Shown one piece after another: positions 35,813-43,274 of a stretch of 64,000 nt of DNA (the first letter of the stretch is position 1; every line of letters starts with the position of its first letter). Source of the stretch: JAKACA01 sp050008715 (GTDB taxonomy: Bacteria > Actinomycetota > Acidimicrobiia > Acidimicrobiales > Bog-793); the NCBI GenBank assembly GCA_050008715.1, contig JBEKMC010000003.1, positions 17,211 to 81,210 of the forward strand, read 5' to 3'. The notes beneath the pieces were generated by a model. It was not told where the DNA came from and did not search any database. It saw nothing but the letters and a program-made list of their open reading frames with translations. Position numbers and translations under genes: made by a program.

Positions 35813-36514
35813 TCAGGCGCCCGCCTGCTCGATGTGTCCGAGGGACACGACGAATCGCCGTACGAGCCATTCGGGCGACGGCCATGGGAACTCCGGGAGC
35901 GCCAAACGGAGGCTGACGGCGCCGTGCATCGCCACCCAGATGGTCGTGCTGTCGGCCACGACGTCGGTGCTGCCGGAGGCGCCCGACTCCACGCACGCCT
36001 CGAGGGCGTCGACGAGCAGCGCGAACGACTCGGCGCCGTACTCGAGCAACGGGCGACCGCCTGGACCGATGAGCACCGGCTGGCAGTGGGCGGTGTCGGC
36101 GATGCGCTCCTCGGAGAAGAGCACGTTGTAGCGGGACGGGTGAGCCAGCGCGAAGCTGACGTAGGTCGTGCAACCGGCGACGAGCCGCTCGACGGCGTCG
36201 GTGTGCTCGGCGACGCCGGCGCCGATTGCGATGCGTAGGTCGTCGAAGATCTGCACGACGGCGGCCATCACGATGGCCTGCCGGTCGGGGAAGTGGGCGT
36301 AGATCGACGGTGCCGCGATGCCGACCTCGCGGGCGACGGCCCGTAGCGTGACGGCTTCGGACGAGCCCGTCCGCTCGATGATGGCGAGAGCGCCGGCGAC
36401 GATCTCGTCGGCCAGCAGAGCGCCTTGCCCTCTGGCGTTCCGGCGCCTGCTCTGGCGCGGCGGGGCACCCCGGTCCGACGTGAGCGTGGGGAGGGGCTCG
36501 GGAGAAGTAGTCAC
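35813..36514 (-). CDS. TetR/AcrR-family repressor
   Basis: A 233-residue regulator with a basic 30-residue N-terminal extension. The TetR helix-turn-helix spans residues about 35-80 (VTLRAVAREVGIAAPSIYAHFPDRQAI). The rest is a ligand-binding helical domain, consistent with the TetR C-terminal family that has WVAMHGAVSLRL near the end. It is divergent from a DHA2-type exporter across 88 bp containing a promoter and a dyad, so it most likely represses that exporter and itself. The inducer is unknown, perhaps an exported drug. Confidence 0.88.
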   Translation of the reverse strand: MTTSPEPLPTLTSDRGAPPRQSRRRNARGQGALLADEIVAGALAIIERTGSSEAVTLRAVAREVGIAAPSIYAHFPDRQAIVMAAVVQIFDDLRIAIGAGVAEHTDAVERLVAGCTTYVSFALAHPSRYNVLFSEERIADTAHCQPVLIGPGGRPLLEYGAESFALLVDALEACVESGASGSTDVVADSTTIWVAMHGAVSLRLALPEFPWPSPEWLVRRFVVSLGHIEQAGA

Positions 36515-36524
36515 GGGTTTCTAC

Positions 36525-36554
36525 TTTACAACTGTTAGCTCATCTGTTTATACT
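36525..36554 (+). promoter_or_regulatory. Promoter of the DHA2 exporter gene
   Basis: TTTACA (36525-36530) and TATACT (36549-36554) are 18 bp apart in a notably AT-rich patch between the divergent tetR-like and exporter genes. The start of transcription would be near 36561, about 42 nt before the exporter ATG. Confidence 0.65.
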
Positions 36555-36566
36555 TACATACGTAAG
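36553..36566. promoter_or_regulatory. Probable TetR operator
   Basis: CTTACATACGTAAG is a 14-bp dyad with one mismatched pair. It overlaps the last base pairs of the -10 box and the expected start site of the exporter promoter. Position and symmetry fit binding of the divergently encoded TetR-family protein. Confidence 0.6.
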
Positions 36567-36602
36567 GGAACGCTTGTAAGGACCGAAACGAGGAGGGACC
36601 CG

Positions 36603-38276
36603 ATGAGCATCGACACCACACCGGAACCGTGGGCACCGAGCGGCGGTGCTGTCACCGCCCAATGGCCTGACGGCCATCCCCACCGGAGGATGATCCTGCT
36701 CGTCCTGTGCCTCAGCCTGCTCGTGGTCGTCATCGACAACACGATCCTCAACACGGCGCTGCCGACGATCGCCCGGGTGCTGCACGCCGGCACGTCGTCG
36801 CTGCAGTGGATCACCGACGCCTATACGTTGTGCTTCGCGGCGCTCCTCATCCCCGCCGGTGCCCTCGGCGACCAGTACGGGCGCCGGCGGTCGCTCATCG
36901 CCGGACTCATTGTCTTCGCCCTCGGCAGCTTGGGTGCATCGTTGACCTCGAGTACCGGCATCCTCATCGGCGCCCGCGTCGTGATGGGCCTCGGCGCCGC
37001 ATTCGTCATGCCGGCGACGCTTTCCATCCTGAACGCCGTCTTTCCGCCGAAGGAGCGCCCACAGGCAATCGCCGCCTGGTCGGCCGTCGCCGGCGTGGGT
37101 ATCGTCGTCGGGCCCACGCTGGGCGGCCTGTTGCTGTCGCACTTCTTTTGGGGAAGCGTGTTCCTCGTCAACATCCCACTCGTCGCCGTCGCGCTGTTCG
37201 GGGTGCTCCGCACGGTTCCGGAGACGGCTGAGCCGGGTGGCCGGCGGCTCGACCTCGTCGGGACGTTTCTCGTTGCCGGGGCGCTCTTCGCCGTCGTCGA
37301 CGCGATCATCGAGGCGCCCGTGCGCGGATGGCTCTCGCCGGCGACGGGCCTGGAGGCGGTTCTCGGCGTCGCCGCCCTCGGTGTGTTCGCCTGGTGGGAG
37401 CTTCGCATCGCCCACCCGCTCGTCGATCTGCGCGTGTTCCGCAGCGGAGCATTCTCCGCAGCCGCCGGCTCGGTCACCGTCGTGTTCTTCGCCCTCTTCG
37501 GCAGCCTGTTCGTCCTGACCCAGTACCTGCAGCTCGTACACGGCTACAGCCCGCTGTCGGCCGGCCTGCGAGCGCTGCCGTTTGCCGTCGCCATGGGTGC
37601 GGTGTCGCCCATTTCGACGGTCCTTGCGAAGCGTGTGGGGATCCGAGTCGTCATCCCAGCCGGTATGGCGCTCATGGGCCTCGGGCTTCTCGACCTCTCC
37701 ACGGCAGGCGTTCACACGACCTACCCGCCGCTCGCGATCGCCGTAGCGATCATGGGAGCGGGCATGGGTCTCGTCATGGCGCCCGCCAGCACGACGATCA
37801 TGACGGCGGTTCCCGCCCATCAGGCAGGCGCCGGCAGCGCCGTCAACGACACGATCCGTGAAGTCGGCGGGGCCCTCGGTGTGGCCGTCGTCGGCAGCCT
37901 GGCGGCGGCGATCTACCGGAGCCACCTGACGGGCGTGCTCGTGGTTCACCATGCTCCCGCCGTCATCGTGAAGATTGCCACGGGCTCGATCGCGGCGGCC
38001 GACGCATTCGGAGCACGAGTCGGGGGCGTGGGCGGGAACGAACTGACATCGGCAGCCCACCAGGCCTTTACGACGGCGATGAGCACCGGCATGCGGCTGG
38101 CGGCCGCAGTGGCATTGGCGGGTGCGGTCGGAAGCTACGTCCTCTTGAGGCGCCAAGGCGCACCCGCCGCGGTCACGACGCCGCTGTCGGACCTGGCGCT
38201 CGCAACCGAAGCGGTCGCAACCGAAGCGGTGGCGACCGGGGCCGAGCGGACGCTCGTTCCCGTGCCGGCCGCCTGA
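36603..38276 (+). CDS. DHA2-type MFS drug exporter (EmrB/QacA family)
   Basis: A 557-residue membrane protein with about 14 hydrophobic segments. Motif D1-like LVVVIDNTILNTALPTI begins near residue 38, with LGDQYGRRRSL (motif A) near 95 and GPTLGGLLL (motif C) near 175. These place it in the DHA2 family of proton-coupled multidrug exporters. The ATG at 36603 is preceded by GAGGAGGGA. A longer in-frame version back to 36318 would run through the tetR gene and the promoter. The C-terminus has a short repeated LATEAVATEAVATGAER tail. Regulation by the adjacent TetR protein is inferred. Confidence 0.9.
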   Translation: MSIDTTPEPWAPSGGAVTAQWPDGHPHRRMILLVLCLSLLVVVIDNTILNTALPTIARVLHAGTSSLQWITDAYTLCFAALLIPAGALGDQYGRRRSLIAGLIVFALGSLGASLTSSTGILIGARVVMGLGAAFVMPATLSILNAVFPPKERPQAIAAWSAVAGVGIVVGPTLGGLLLSHFFWGSVFLVNIPLVAVALFGVLRTVPETAEPGGRRLDLVGTFLVAGALFAVVDAIIEAPVRGWLSPATGLEAVLGVAALGVFAWWELRIAHPLVDLRVFRSGAFSAAAGSVTVVFFALFGSLFVLTQYLQLVHGYSPLSAGLRALPFAVAMGAVSPISTVLAKRVGIRVVIPAGMALMGLGLLDLSTAGVHTTYPPLAIAVAIMGAGMGLVMAPASTTIMTAVPAHQAGAGSAVNDTIREVGGALGVAVVGSLAAAIYRSHLTGVLVVHHAPAVIVKIATGSIAAADAFGARVGGVGGNELTSAAHQAFTTAMSTGMRLAAAVALAGAVGSYVLLRRQGAPAAVTTPLSDLALATEAVATEAVATGAERTLVPVPAA

Positions 38277-38348
38277 GGCTGGCGAGCATGGCCGTCGCCG
38301 TTCAGACGGGGGCAGCCGGCGGCCGAGACGCTCATCGGAAGGAGCGCC

Positions 38349-39170
38349 TCAGGCGCCTGCCTCCTCGAGGGCGCGCCGCACGAGGACGGCGGCAAGATGA
38401 CGGCGGTACTCGCTCGACGACCTGACGTCGCTCGGCGGCTCGAGCCCGTCAGAGGCATGCGAGGCCGCTTCGGCAGCGGAGGCGCCGTCGGCCACGGCCG
38501 CTTCGACTCCTGCCGCCAGCACCGGCGTGTCCGCCATATTGACGAGGGCGACGCCGGTGGTGCCGTTTCGGACGGCCGCGACTCCGACGATCGCCCAGTC
38601 CTGAGCTCTCAAGGTGAACTTCTGAAACGACCAGCCGGCGTTCGCCACCTTGGGGAGGCGGATCTCGGTGAGTATCTCGTCGCGCGAGAGGGCGGTCTCG
38701 AGGAAGCTCGTGAAGAAGTTCGTCGCCGGCACGATGCGCTCTCCGGACGGCCCTGCCAGGACGAAGCTCGCCCGCAGCGCCAGGCAGACCGCCGGCAGGT
38801 CGGACGCCGGGTCGCCGTGCGCGATCGAGCCCCCGATCGTTCCACGATGCCGCACTTGCGGATCGCCGATCTGACCGGCGACATGAGCGAGGATCGGGAC
38901 GTCACGGCGCACGACTCCGCTGTCGTGCACGTCGGCGTGCCGGGTGAGAGCGCCCACAGCGATGTGGTCGCCGGCGTCTCGCACGTAGGAGAGCTCACGG
39001 ACGGGGCCGATGTCGACGAGCAGCGACGGTGACGACAGCCTCAGCTTCATGAGTGGGAGCAGGGAGTGGCCGCCGGCGAGAAGCTTGGCGTCGTCACCAC
39101 CTTCGCCCAGCAACGTGATCGCCTCGTCGACAGACGAGGCCCTGCGGTAGTCGAACGACGACGGGATCAT
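38349..39170 (-). CDS. Molybdenum hydroxylase FAD subunit (CoxM type)
   Basis: A 273-residue FAD-binding subunit. It has the N-terminal FDYRRASSVDEAITLL, the FAD motif AGGHSLLPLMKLR near residue 32, and a second FAD motif, RGTIGGSIAHGDPASD, near 108. These are the CoxM/KdhA-type motifs. It accepts electrons from the 2Fe-2S subunit and passes them on. It is the last of three overlapping genes in the order small-large-medium; its ATG at 39170 overlaps the stop of the large-subunit gene by 4 bp. Confidence 0.88.
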   Translation of the reverse strand: MIPSSFDYRRASSVDEAITLLGEGGDDAKLLAGGHSLLPLMKLRLSSPSLLVDIGPVRELSYVRDAGDHIAVGALTRHADVHDSGVVRRDVPILAHVAGQIGDPQVRHRGTIGGSIAHGDPASDLPAVCLALRASFVLAGPSGERIVPATNFFTSFLETALSRDEILTEIRLPKVANAGWSFQKFTLRAQDWAIVGVAAVRNGTTGVALVNMADTPVLAAGVEAAVADGASAAEAASHASDGLEPPSDVRSSSEYRRHLAAVLVRRALEEAGA

Positions 39171-41557
39171 CGGGCTTCCCCTTTTGCTTGGGCGATCGCC
39201 TGCCACACACGCTCCGGCGTGGCAGGCATCTCGAGGTCGGTGATGCCGTAGGGCGAGAGCGCGTCGATGATGGCGTTCATGACGGCCGGCGCCGAGCCGA
39301 TCGTGCCGGCCTCGCCGACGCCCTTCACACCGAGGACGTTCGTCGGGCTCGGCGTGACGGTGGAAGCCGTCTCGAAGCTCGGCAGCTCCGAAGCGGCCGG
39401 CACCAGATAGTCGACGAAGGTGCTCGTGAGCAGGTTGCCCTCGTCGTCGTAGACGGCTTCCTCCCACAATGCCTGCGCGACCCCTTGCACGATGCCGCCA
39501 TGGACCTGGCCCTCGACGATGAGCGGGTTGACCTGGTTGCCGCAGTCGTCCACGGCGATGTACCGGTCGAGGCGGACGAGCCCGGTCTCGGTGTCGATCT
39601 CGACCACGGCGATATGAGTGCCGAAAGGAAACGAGAAGTTCGGCGGGTCGTAGTGAACCGACGCCTCCAGGTTCGGCTCCATCCCGTCAGGGAGGTTGTG
39701 GGCAGTGAAGGCCTCGAAGGCCACCGCGCCGAGCGGGATCTCCATGCTCGGGCTCCCCTTCACCCGGAACGACCCGCCTGTGAGCTCGAGATCCTCGGCG
39801 GCAGCTTCGAGCAGGTGGGCGGCGATCTCCCGCGCCTTGTCGATCACCTTGTCGGTCGCGAGCGCCACGGCCACCCCGCCGACGGGAAGCGAGCGGGATC
39901 CGTAGGTGTCAAGCCCGTACGGCGAGATCGCCGTGTCCGAGTGCAACACGTCGACGTCGTCGGGGCTGACACCGAGGCGGTCCGCCACGATCATCGACCA
40001 GGACGTCTCATGGCCCTGCCCGTGAGGCGACGAGCCCGTGACGACCTGCACCTTGCCGGTCGGCAGCAGGCGCACGGTTGCGGCCTCCCAGCCGCCGGCC
40101 GAGTAGTTGAGCGAAGCGAGGACCCGCGACGGCGCCAGCCCGCACATCTCCATGTAGGACGACACGCCGATACCGAGCTGCTTGTTGTCGCCCGCCGCCC
40201 GGCGCCGCGCCTGGTCGTCGCGCAGCGCCGTGTAGCCGGCGACGTCGAGCGCCTTGTCGAGCGCCAGCTCGTACTGGCCGCTGTCGTAGACGAGTCCCGC
40301 CACCGAGGTGTAGGGGAACTGCTCGGTCTTCACGAAGTTGCGGCGGCGGATCTCGACGGTGTCGACGCCGACCTCGGCTGCCAGGGCGTCGATGGCCCGC
40401 TCGATCGCGTAAGTGGCCTCCGGGCGGCCCGCACCCCGGTAGGCGTCAGTCGGGGTCTTCGTCGTGAACACTGATGTGCACGAGAACGAGTACGCGGGGA
40501 CGTCGTAGACGCCGGCGTACAAGAACGCCCCGAGAAGCGGGATCCCGGGCGTGACGAGCTGCAGGTACGCACCCATGTCGGCGAGCAGCTTCACCCGGAT
40601 GGCGGTGATGCGTCCCTCGGCATCCGCCGCCAGCTCGATGTGCTGGATCTGCCCTCGGCCCTGGATCGTGGCGTGGCCGGCCTCGGAGCGCTCCTCCACC
40701 CAACGGATCGGACGGCCGAGGCGCTTGGCGAGCGTGAGGGCGAGGACCTCCTCGGCGTACACGTTCAACTTCGAGCCGAAACCCCCTCCGACCGACGGGG
40801 CGACCACTCGCAGGCTCGTCTCGGAGATGCCGCACGTGATCGCCAGCATGATCTTCAAGATGTGCGGGATCTGCGTCGCCGAGTACAGCGTGTACTCCCC
40901 GCCGAACGGCTGTGGCACGACGACGACACCGCGGGGCTCCATGGCGGCGGGGATGAGCCGCTGTTGCACATAGCGCTTCGTGACGTGGTGGGCGGCGCTC
41001 GCGAAGGCAGCTTCGACGGCGGCAGCATCCGGGGTCAGCTCCCAGACGTAACTGGTGTTCGTACCCAGCGCCTCGTGCACGAGCACGCGATCCGACAGGG
41101 CGTCCTCGAGGTCGACGACGGCAGGCAGCGGGTCGTACTCGACGACCACGGCGTCGGCGGCGTCCTGGGCGGCGTACTCGCTCTCCGCCACGACGACGGC
41201 GACGCCGTCGCCCACGTAGCAGGCCACGTCGACCGCCAGGGGAAGGTGCGGGGGGTTCTTCATGTCCGCCGTGACGGGCCAGGCACACGGCATCGGTGCC
41301 GCCCAGGCGTCGCGGAGGTCGGCGCCCGAGAAAGCGGCGACGACACCGGGCATTGCCTTCGCGGGCTCGAGGTCGACCGACACGATGCGGGCGTGCGCCA
41401 CGGGGCTGCGCACGAGAGCAAGGTGCAGGCTGCCGGGGACCCGTAGGTCGGCGACGAACAGCGACTCGCCGGTGAGGAGCGGCGGATCCTCCTTGCGCAG
41501 CCGTCGCGTCCCGACGACGGGCGTGTCCGACGCCGGCGGCGTCACGGTCGTCGTCAT
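39167..41557 (-). CDS. Molybdenum hydroxylase large subunit (CoxL-like, form II)
   Basis: A 796-residue molybdopterin-cytosine-dinucleotide-binding catalytic subunit of the xanthine oxidase family. GGGFGSKLNVYAEE near residue 250 and GSSPHGQGHETSW near 520 are cofactor-binding segments. The active-site loop reads AYRGAGRPE near residue 372. True form I CO dehydrogenases have AYxCSFR with the Cys that holds copper, while AYRGAGR defines the form II group whose substrates are mostly unknown. The family glutamate, expected near the end, is in GVGEAGTIGS. It is therefore a hydroxylase of an unidentified substrate and should not be called a CO dehydrogenase on this evidence. Confidence 0.88.
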   Translation of the reverse strand: MTTTVTPPASDTPVVGTRRLRKEDPPLLTGESLFVADLRVPGSLHLALVRSPVAHARIVSVDLEPAKAMPGVVAAFSGADLRDAWAAPMPCAWPVTADMKNPPHLPLAVDVACYVGDGVAVVVAESEYAAQDAADAVVVEYDPLPAVVDLEDALSDRVLVHEALGTNTSYVWELTPDAAAVEAAFASAAHHVTKRYVQQRLIPAAMEPRGVVVVPQPFGGEYTLYSATQIPHILKIMLAITCGISETSLRVVAPSVGGGFGSKLNVYAEEVLALTLAKRLGRPIRWVEERSEAGHATIQGRGQIQHIELAADAEGRITAIRVKLLADMGAYLQLVTPGIPLLGAFLYAGVYDVPAYSFSCTSVFTTKTPTDAYRGAGRPEATYAIERAIDALAAEVGVDTVEIRRRNFVKTEQFPYTSVAGLVYDSGQYELALDKALDVAGYTALRDDQARRRAAGDNKQLGIGVSSYMEMCGLAPSRVLASLNYSAGGWEAATVRLLPTGKVQVVTGSSPHGQGHETSWSMIVADRLGVSPDDVDVLHSDTAISPYGLDTYGSRSLPVGGVAVALATDKVIDKAREIAAHLLEAAAEDLELTGGSFRVKGSPSMEIPLGAVAFEAFTAHNLPDGMEPNLEASVHYDPPNFSFPFGTHIAVVEIDTETGLVRLDRYIAVDDCGNQVNPLIVEGQVHGGIVQGVAQALWEEAVYDDEGNLLTSTFVDYLVPAASELPSFETASTVTPSPTNVLGVKGVGEAGTIGSAPAVMNAIIDALSPYGITDLEMPATPERVWQAIAQAKGEAR

Positions 41558-42036
41558 GGCGTAACGGCCGCAATGGCGGCTCGACTCGTCTCAGCGGCTG
41601 CCAGGACGGAGCGGACGATGTTGTGATAGCCGGTGCAGCGGCAGAGGTTGCCCTCGAGACCCATCCTCACGTCTTCCTCCGTCGGGTTGGGGTGTTCGGC
41701 GAGGAGCGAGGTCGCCGCCATCACCATTCCCGGCGTGCAGTACCCGCACTGCAGGCCGTGGTTCTGGCGGAACGCTTCCTGCATCGGATGGAGTTCGGTT
41801 CCGGCGAGGCCCTCGATCGTCGTGATCTCGGCGCCCTCGGCCTGGACGGCGAGCATCGTGCAGGACTTCACGGACTCGCCTCCGACGTGCACCGTGCAGG
41901 CGCCGCACGACGACGTGTCGCAGCCGATGTTCGTCCCGGTGAGCCCGAGCACGTCACGCAGGTAGTGGACGAGCAACAGGCGAGGCTCGACGTCGCTGTC
42001 CCTCGCCTGGCCGTTCACGGTCAGGGACACTCTCAT
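41554..42036 (-). CDS. Molybdenum hydroxylase iron-sulfur subunit (CoxS type)
   Basis: A 160-residue protein with two [2Fe-2S] clusters. The plant-ferredoxin-type cluster uses Cys39, Cys44, Cys47 and Cys59 (CDTSSCGAC). The second, in a helical domain, uses Cys97, Cys100, Cys132 and Cys134 (CGYC and CRC). It carries electrons from the molybdenum site to FAD. The start at 42036 is chosen because conserved sequence begins MRVSLTVNGQ; upstream in-frame codons are low-complexity. It overlaps the large-subunit gene by 4 bp and is the first gene of the set. The 121-bp gap upstream holds the likely promoter region, but no convincing box is visible. Confidence 0.92.
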   Translation of the reverse strand: MRVSLTVNGQARDSDVEPRLLLVHYLRDVLGLTGTNIGCDTSSCGACTVHVGGESVKSCTMLAVQAEGAEITTIEGLAGTELHPMQEAFRQNHGLQCGYCTPGMVMAATSLLAEHPNPTEEDVRMGLEGNLCRCTGYHNIVRSVLAAAETSRAAIAAVTP

Positions 42037-42145
42037 GCGGCTCCCCCTTCTCTTTCGATGGCGTTGTCTGCCTAGCACCCCCGGGATCGGGTAACAAGGC
42101 CCCGGGGCACTCGACGGTCTCTGAGCCGAATGCTTGCGGCGCCGT

Positions 42146-42151
42146 TACCGT
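42146..42151 (+). promoter_or_regulatory. Candidate -10 box for a leaderless transcript
   Basis: TACCGT fits the actinobacterial TANNNT -10 pattern and ends 6 nt before the ATG at 42158. Transcription would then begin at the start codon, giving a leaderless mRNA. No ribosome site is seen in front of this ATG, which supports the idea. A clear -35 is not visible. Confidence 0.4.
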
Positions 42152-42157
42152 GAGACC

Positions 42158-43111
42158 ATGCGCATCCTCCTCATCGGTGGGTCGTCCTTCGTCGGGCGCC
42201 ACATCACGGAGCGGGCCCTCAACGAAGGGCACACGGTCACACTCTTCAATCGCGGCGAGACGAACCCGGACGCCTTCCCCGAAGTCGAGCGGATCCACGG
42301 GGATCGCAACGTCGATCTCTCCCGCCTGACGGGGCGTGAGTGGGACGCCACCATCGACGTCTGCGCCTACGTGCCTCGCCAGGTGCGCACCGTCCTTGCG
42401 GCCCTCGGTACCGGGGCGGGCCTCTACACGTTCATCTCGACGATCAGCGTGTATCCCGAGGACGTGTCCGCAGGCTTCACGGAACGAGCCGCTCTCGTCG
42501 AGCCGTCGTACGAGACCGAGGTCACGATGGAGCTGTACGGTGCGCTCAAGGTCGGCTGCGAGCTGACGGCACGGAAGTTTGCCGGCGAGGACCGGCTGTG
42601 CATCGTGCGCCCCGGATACGTGGTGGGGCCGTACGACCCGACGCACCGTTTCGCCTACTGGATCGAGCGCGTCGCTGCCGGTGGCCGCCTGCTCGGACCG
42701 GCTGCCGCTCAGCCGATGCAGGTCATCGACGGCCGCGACCTCGCCGCGTTCGTGATCGGGCTCGTCGAGAACGAGACCGCCGACGTCTTCCATGCGACAG
42801 CGCCCGATCCGCCGGTCACCTTCGCCGAGGTCCTCGACGACATCGCCGCCGGCCTCGACCTGCCCAGTCCCGACGTCCAGTGGGGCGACGCCAGGGACGA
42901 GCTGCCGCTGTCCGACTCCGGTGACTCATGGGGCATGCTCGCCGCCAACGTCAGCAAGGCCGTATCCAATGGCCTTGCCTGGCGGCCGCTCGCCGACACC
43001 GTGCGCGACATGGCCGCCTGGCTGGAGCAGGCGCGCGCCGCCGGTACGTACCAGGAGCGAGACGGGGCACTCACGCGCGAGCGAGAGCAACAGATCCTGT
43101 CCGAGCTGTAG
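42158..43111 (+). CDS. NAD-dependent epimerase/dehydratase-like SDR protein
   Basis: A 317-residue extended short-chain dehydrogenase. It begins MRILLIGGSSFVGRHITERAL with the GGxxFxG dinucleotide loop, has FISTISVYPED near residue 95, and an ALKVGCELTARK segment where a Y-x-x-x-K would be expected near 131 (LYGALK: the Tyr and Lys are present). Its length and C-terminus fit the group annotated as reductase or sugar epimerase of unknown substrate. No cell-surface sugar gene is adjacent. It is divergent from the molybdenum hydroxylase genes and convergent with the sulfatase gene. Confidence 0.75.
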   Translation: MRILLIGGSSFVGRHITERALNEGHTVTLFNRGETNPDAFPEVERIHGDRNVDLSRLTGREWDATIDVCAYVPRQVRTVLAALGTGAGLYTFISTISVYPEDVSAGFTERAALVEPSYETEVTMELYGALKVGCELTARKFAGEDRLCIVRPGYVVGPYDPTHRFAYWIERVAAGGRLLGPAAAQPMQVIDGRDLAAFVIGLVENETADVFHATAPDPPVTFAEVLDDIAAGLDLPSPDVQWGDARDELPLSDSGDSWGMLAANVSKAVSNGLAWRPLADTVRDMAAWLEQARAAGTYQERDGALTREREQQILSEL

Positions 43112-43159
43112 GGGCCGGGCGGCCGGCGGCGGGGGCGGCTGTTCCCGGGTGAAATGCCG

Positions 43160-43217
43160 AACCTCGTGCAGCAGGCGACCGGAGGGTACCCCCGGCGGTT
43201 ACCTTGCGCACGAGGTT
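43160..43217. repeat. 10-bp inverted repeat between convergent genes
   Basis: AACCTCGTGC (43160-43169) and GCACGAGGTT (43208-43217) are perfect inverted repeats. They flank 38 bp that itself contains a short GC-rich dyad around GGGTACCC. The element sits in the 163-bp gap between the epimerase-like gene and the sulfatase gene. It could act as a bidirectional terminator; otherwise the gap shows nothing. Confidence 0.45.
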
Positions 43218-43274
43218 GCCGAGGAAGGCATCCCGCGACTTGCCTCCGAGCCGCTGACGACAGCGTCGGACGCG

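Noticed and set aside
36540..38156. Minus-strand frame of 538 codons opposite the DHA2 exporter
   Set aside because: Low-complexity charged sequence with no family. The exporter on the plus strand has all its motifs.
39167..42036. Calling the molybdenum hydroxylase an aerobic CO dehydrogenase
   Set aside because: The active-site loop is AYRGAGR, without the copper-binding Cys of form I enzymes.
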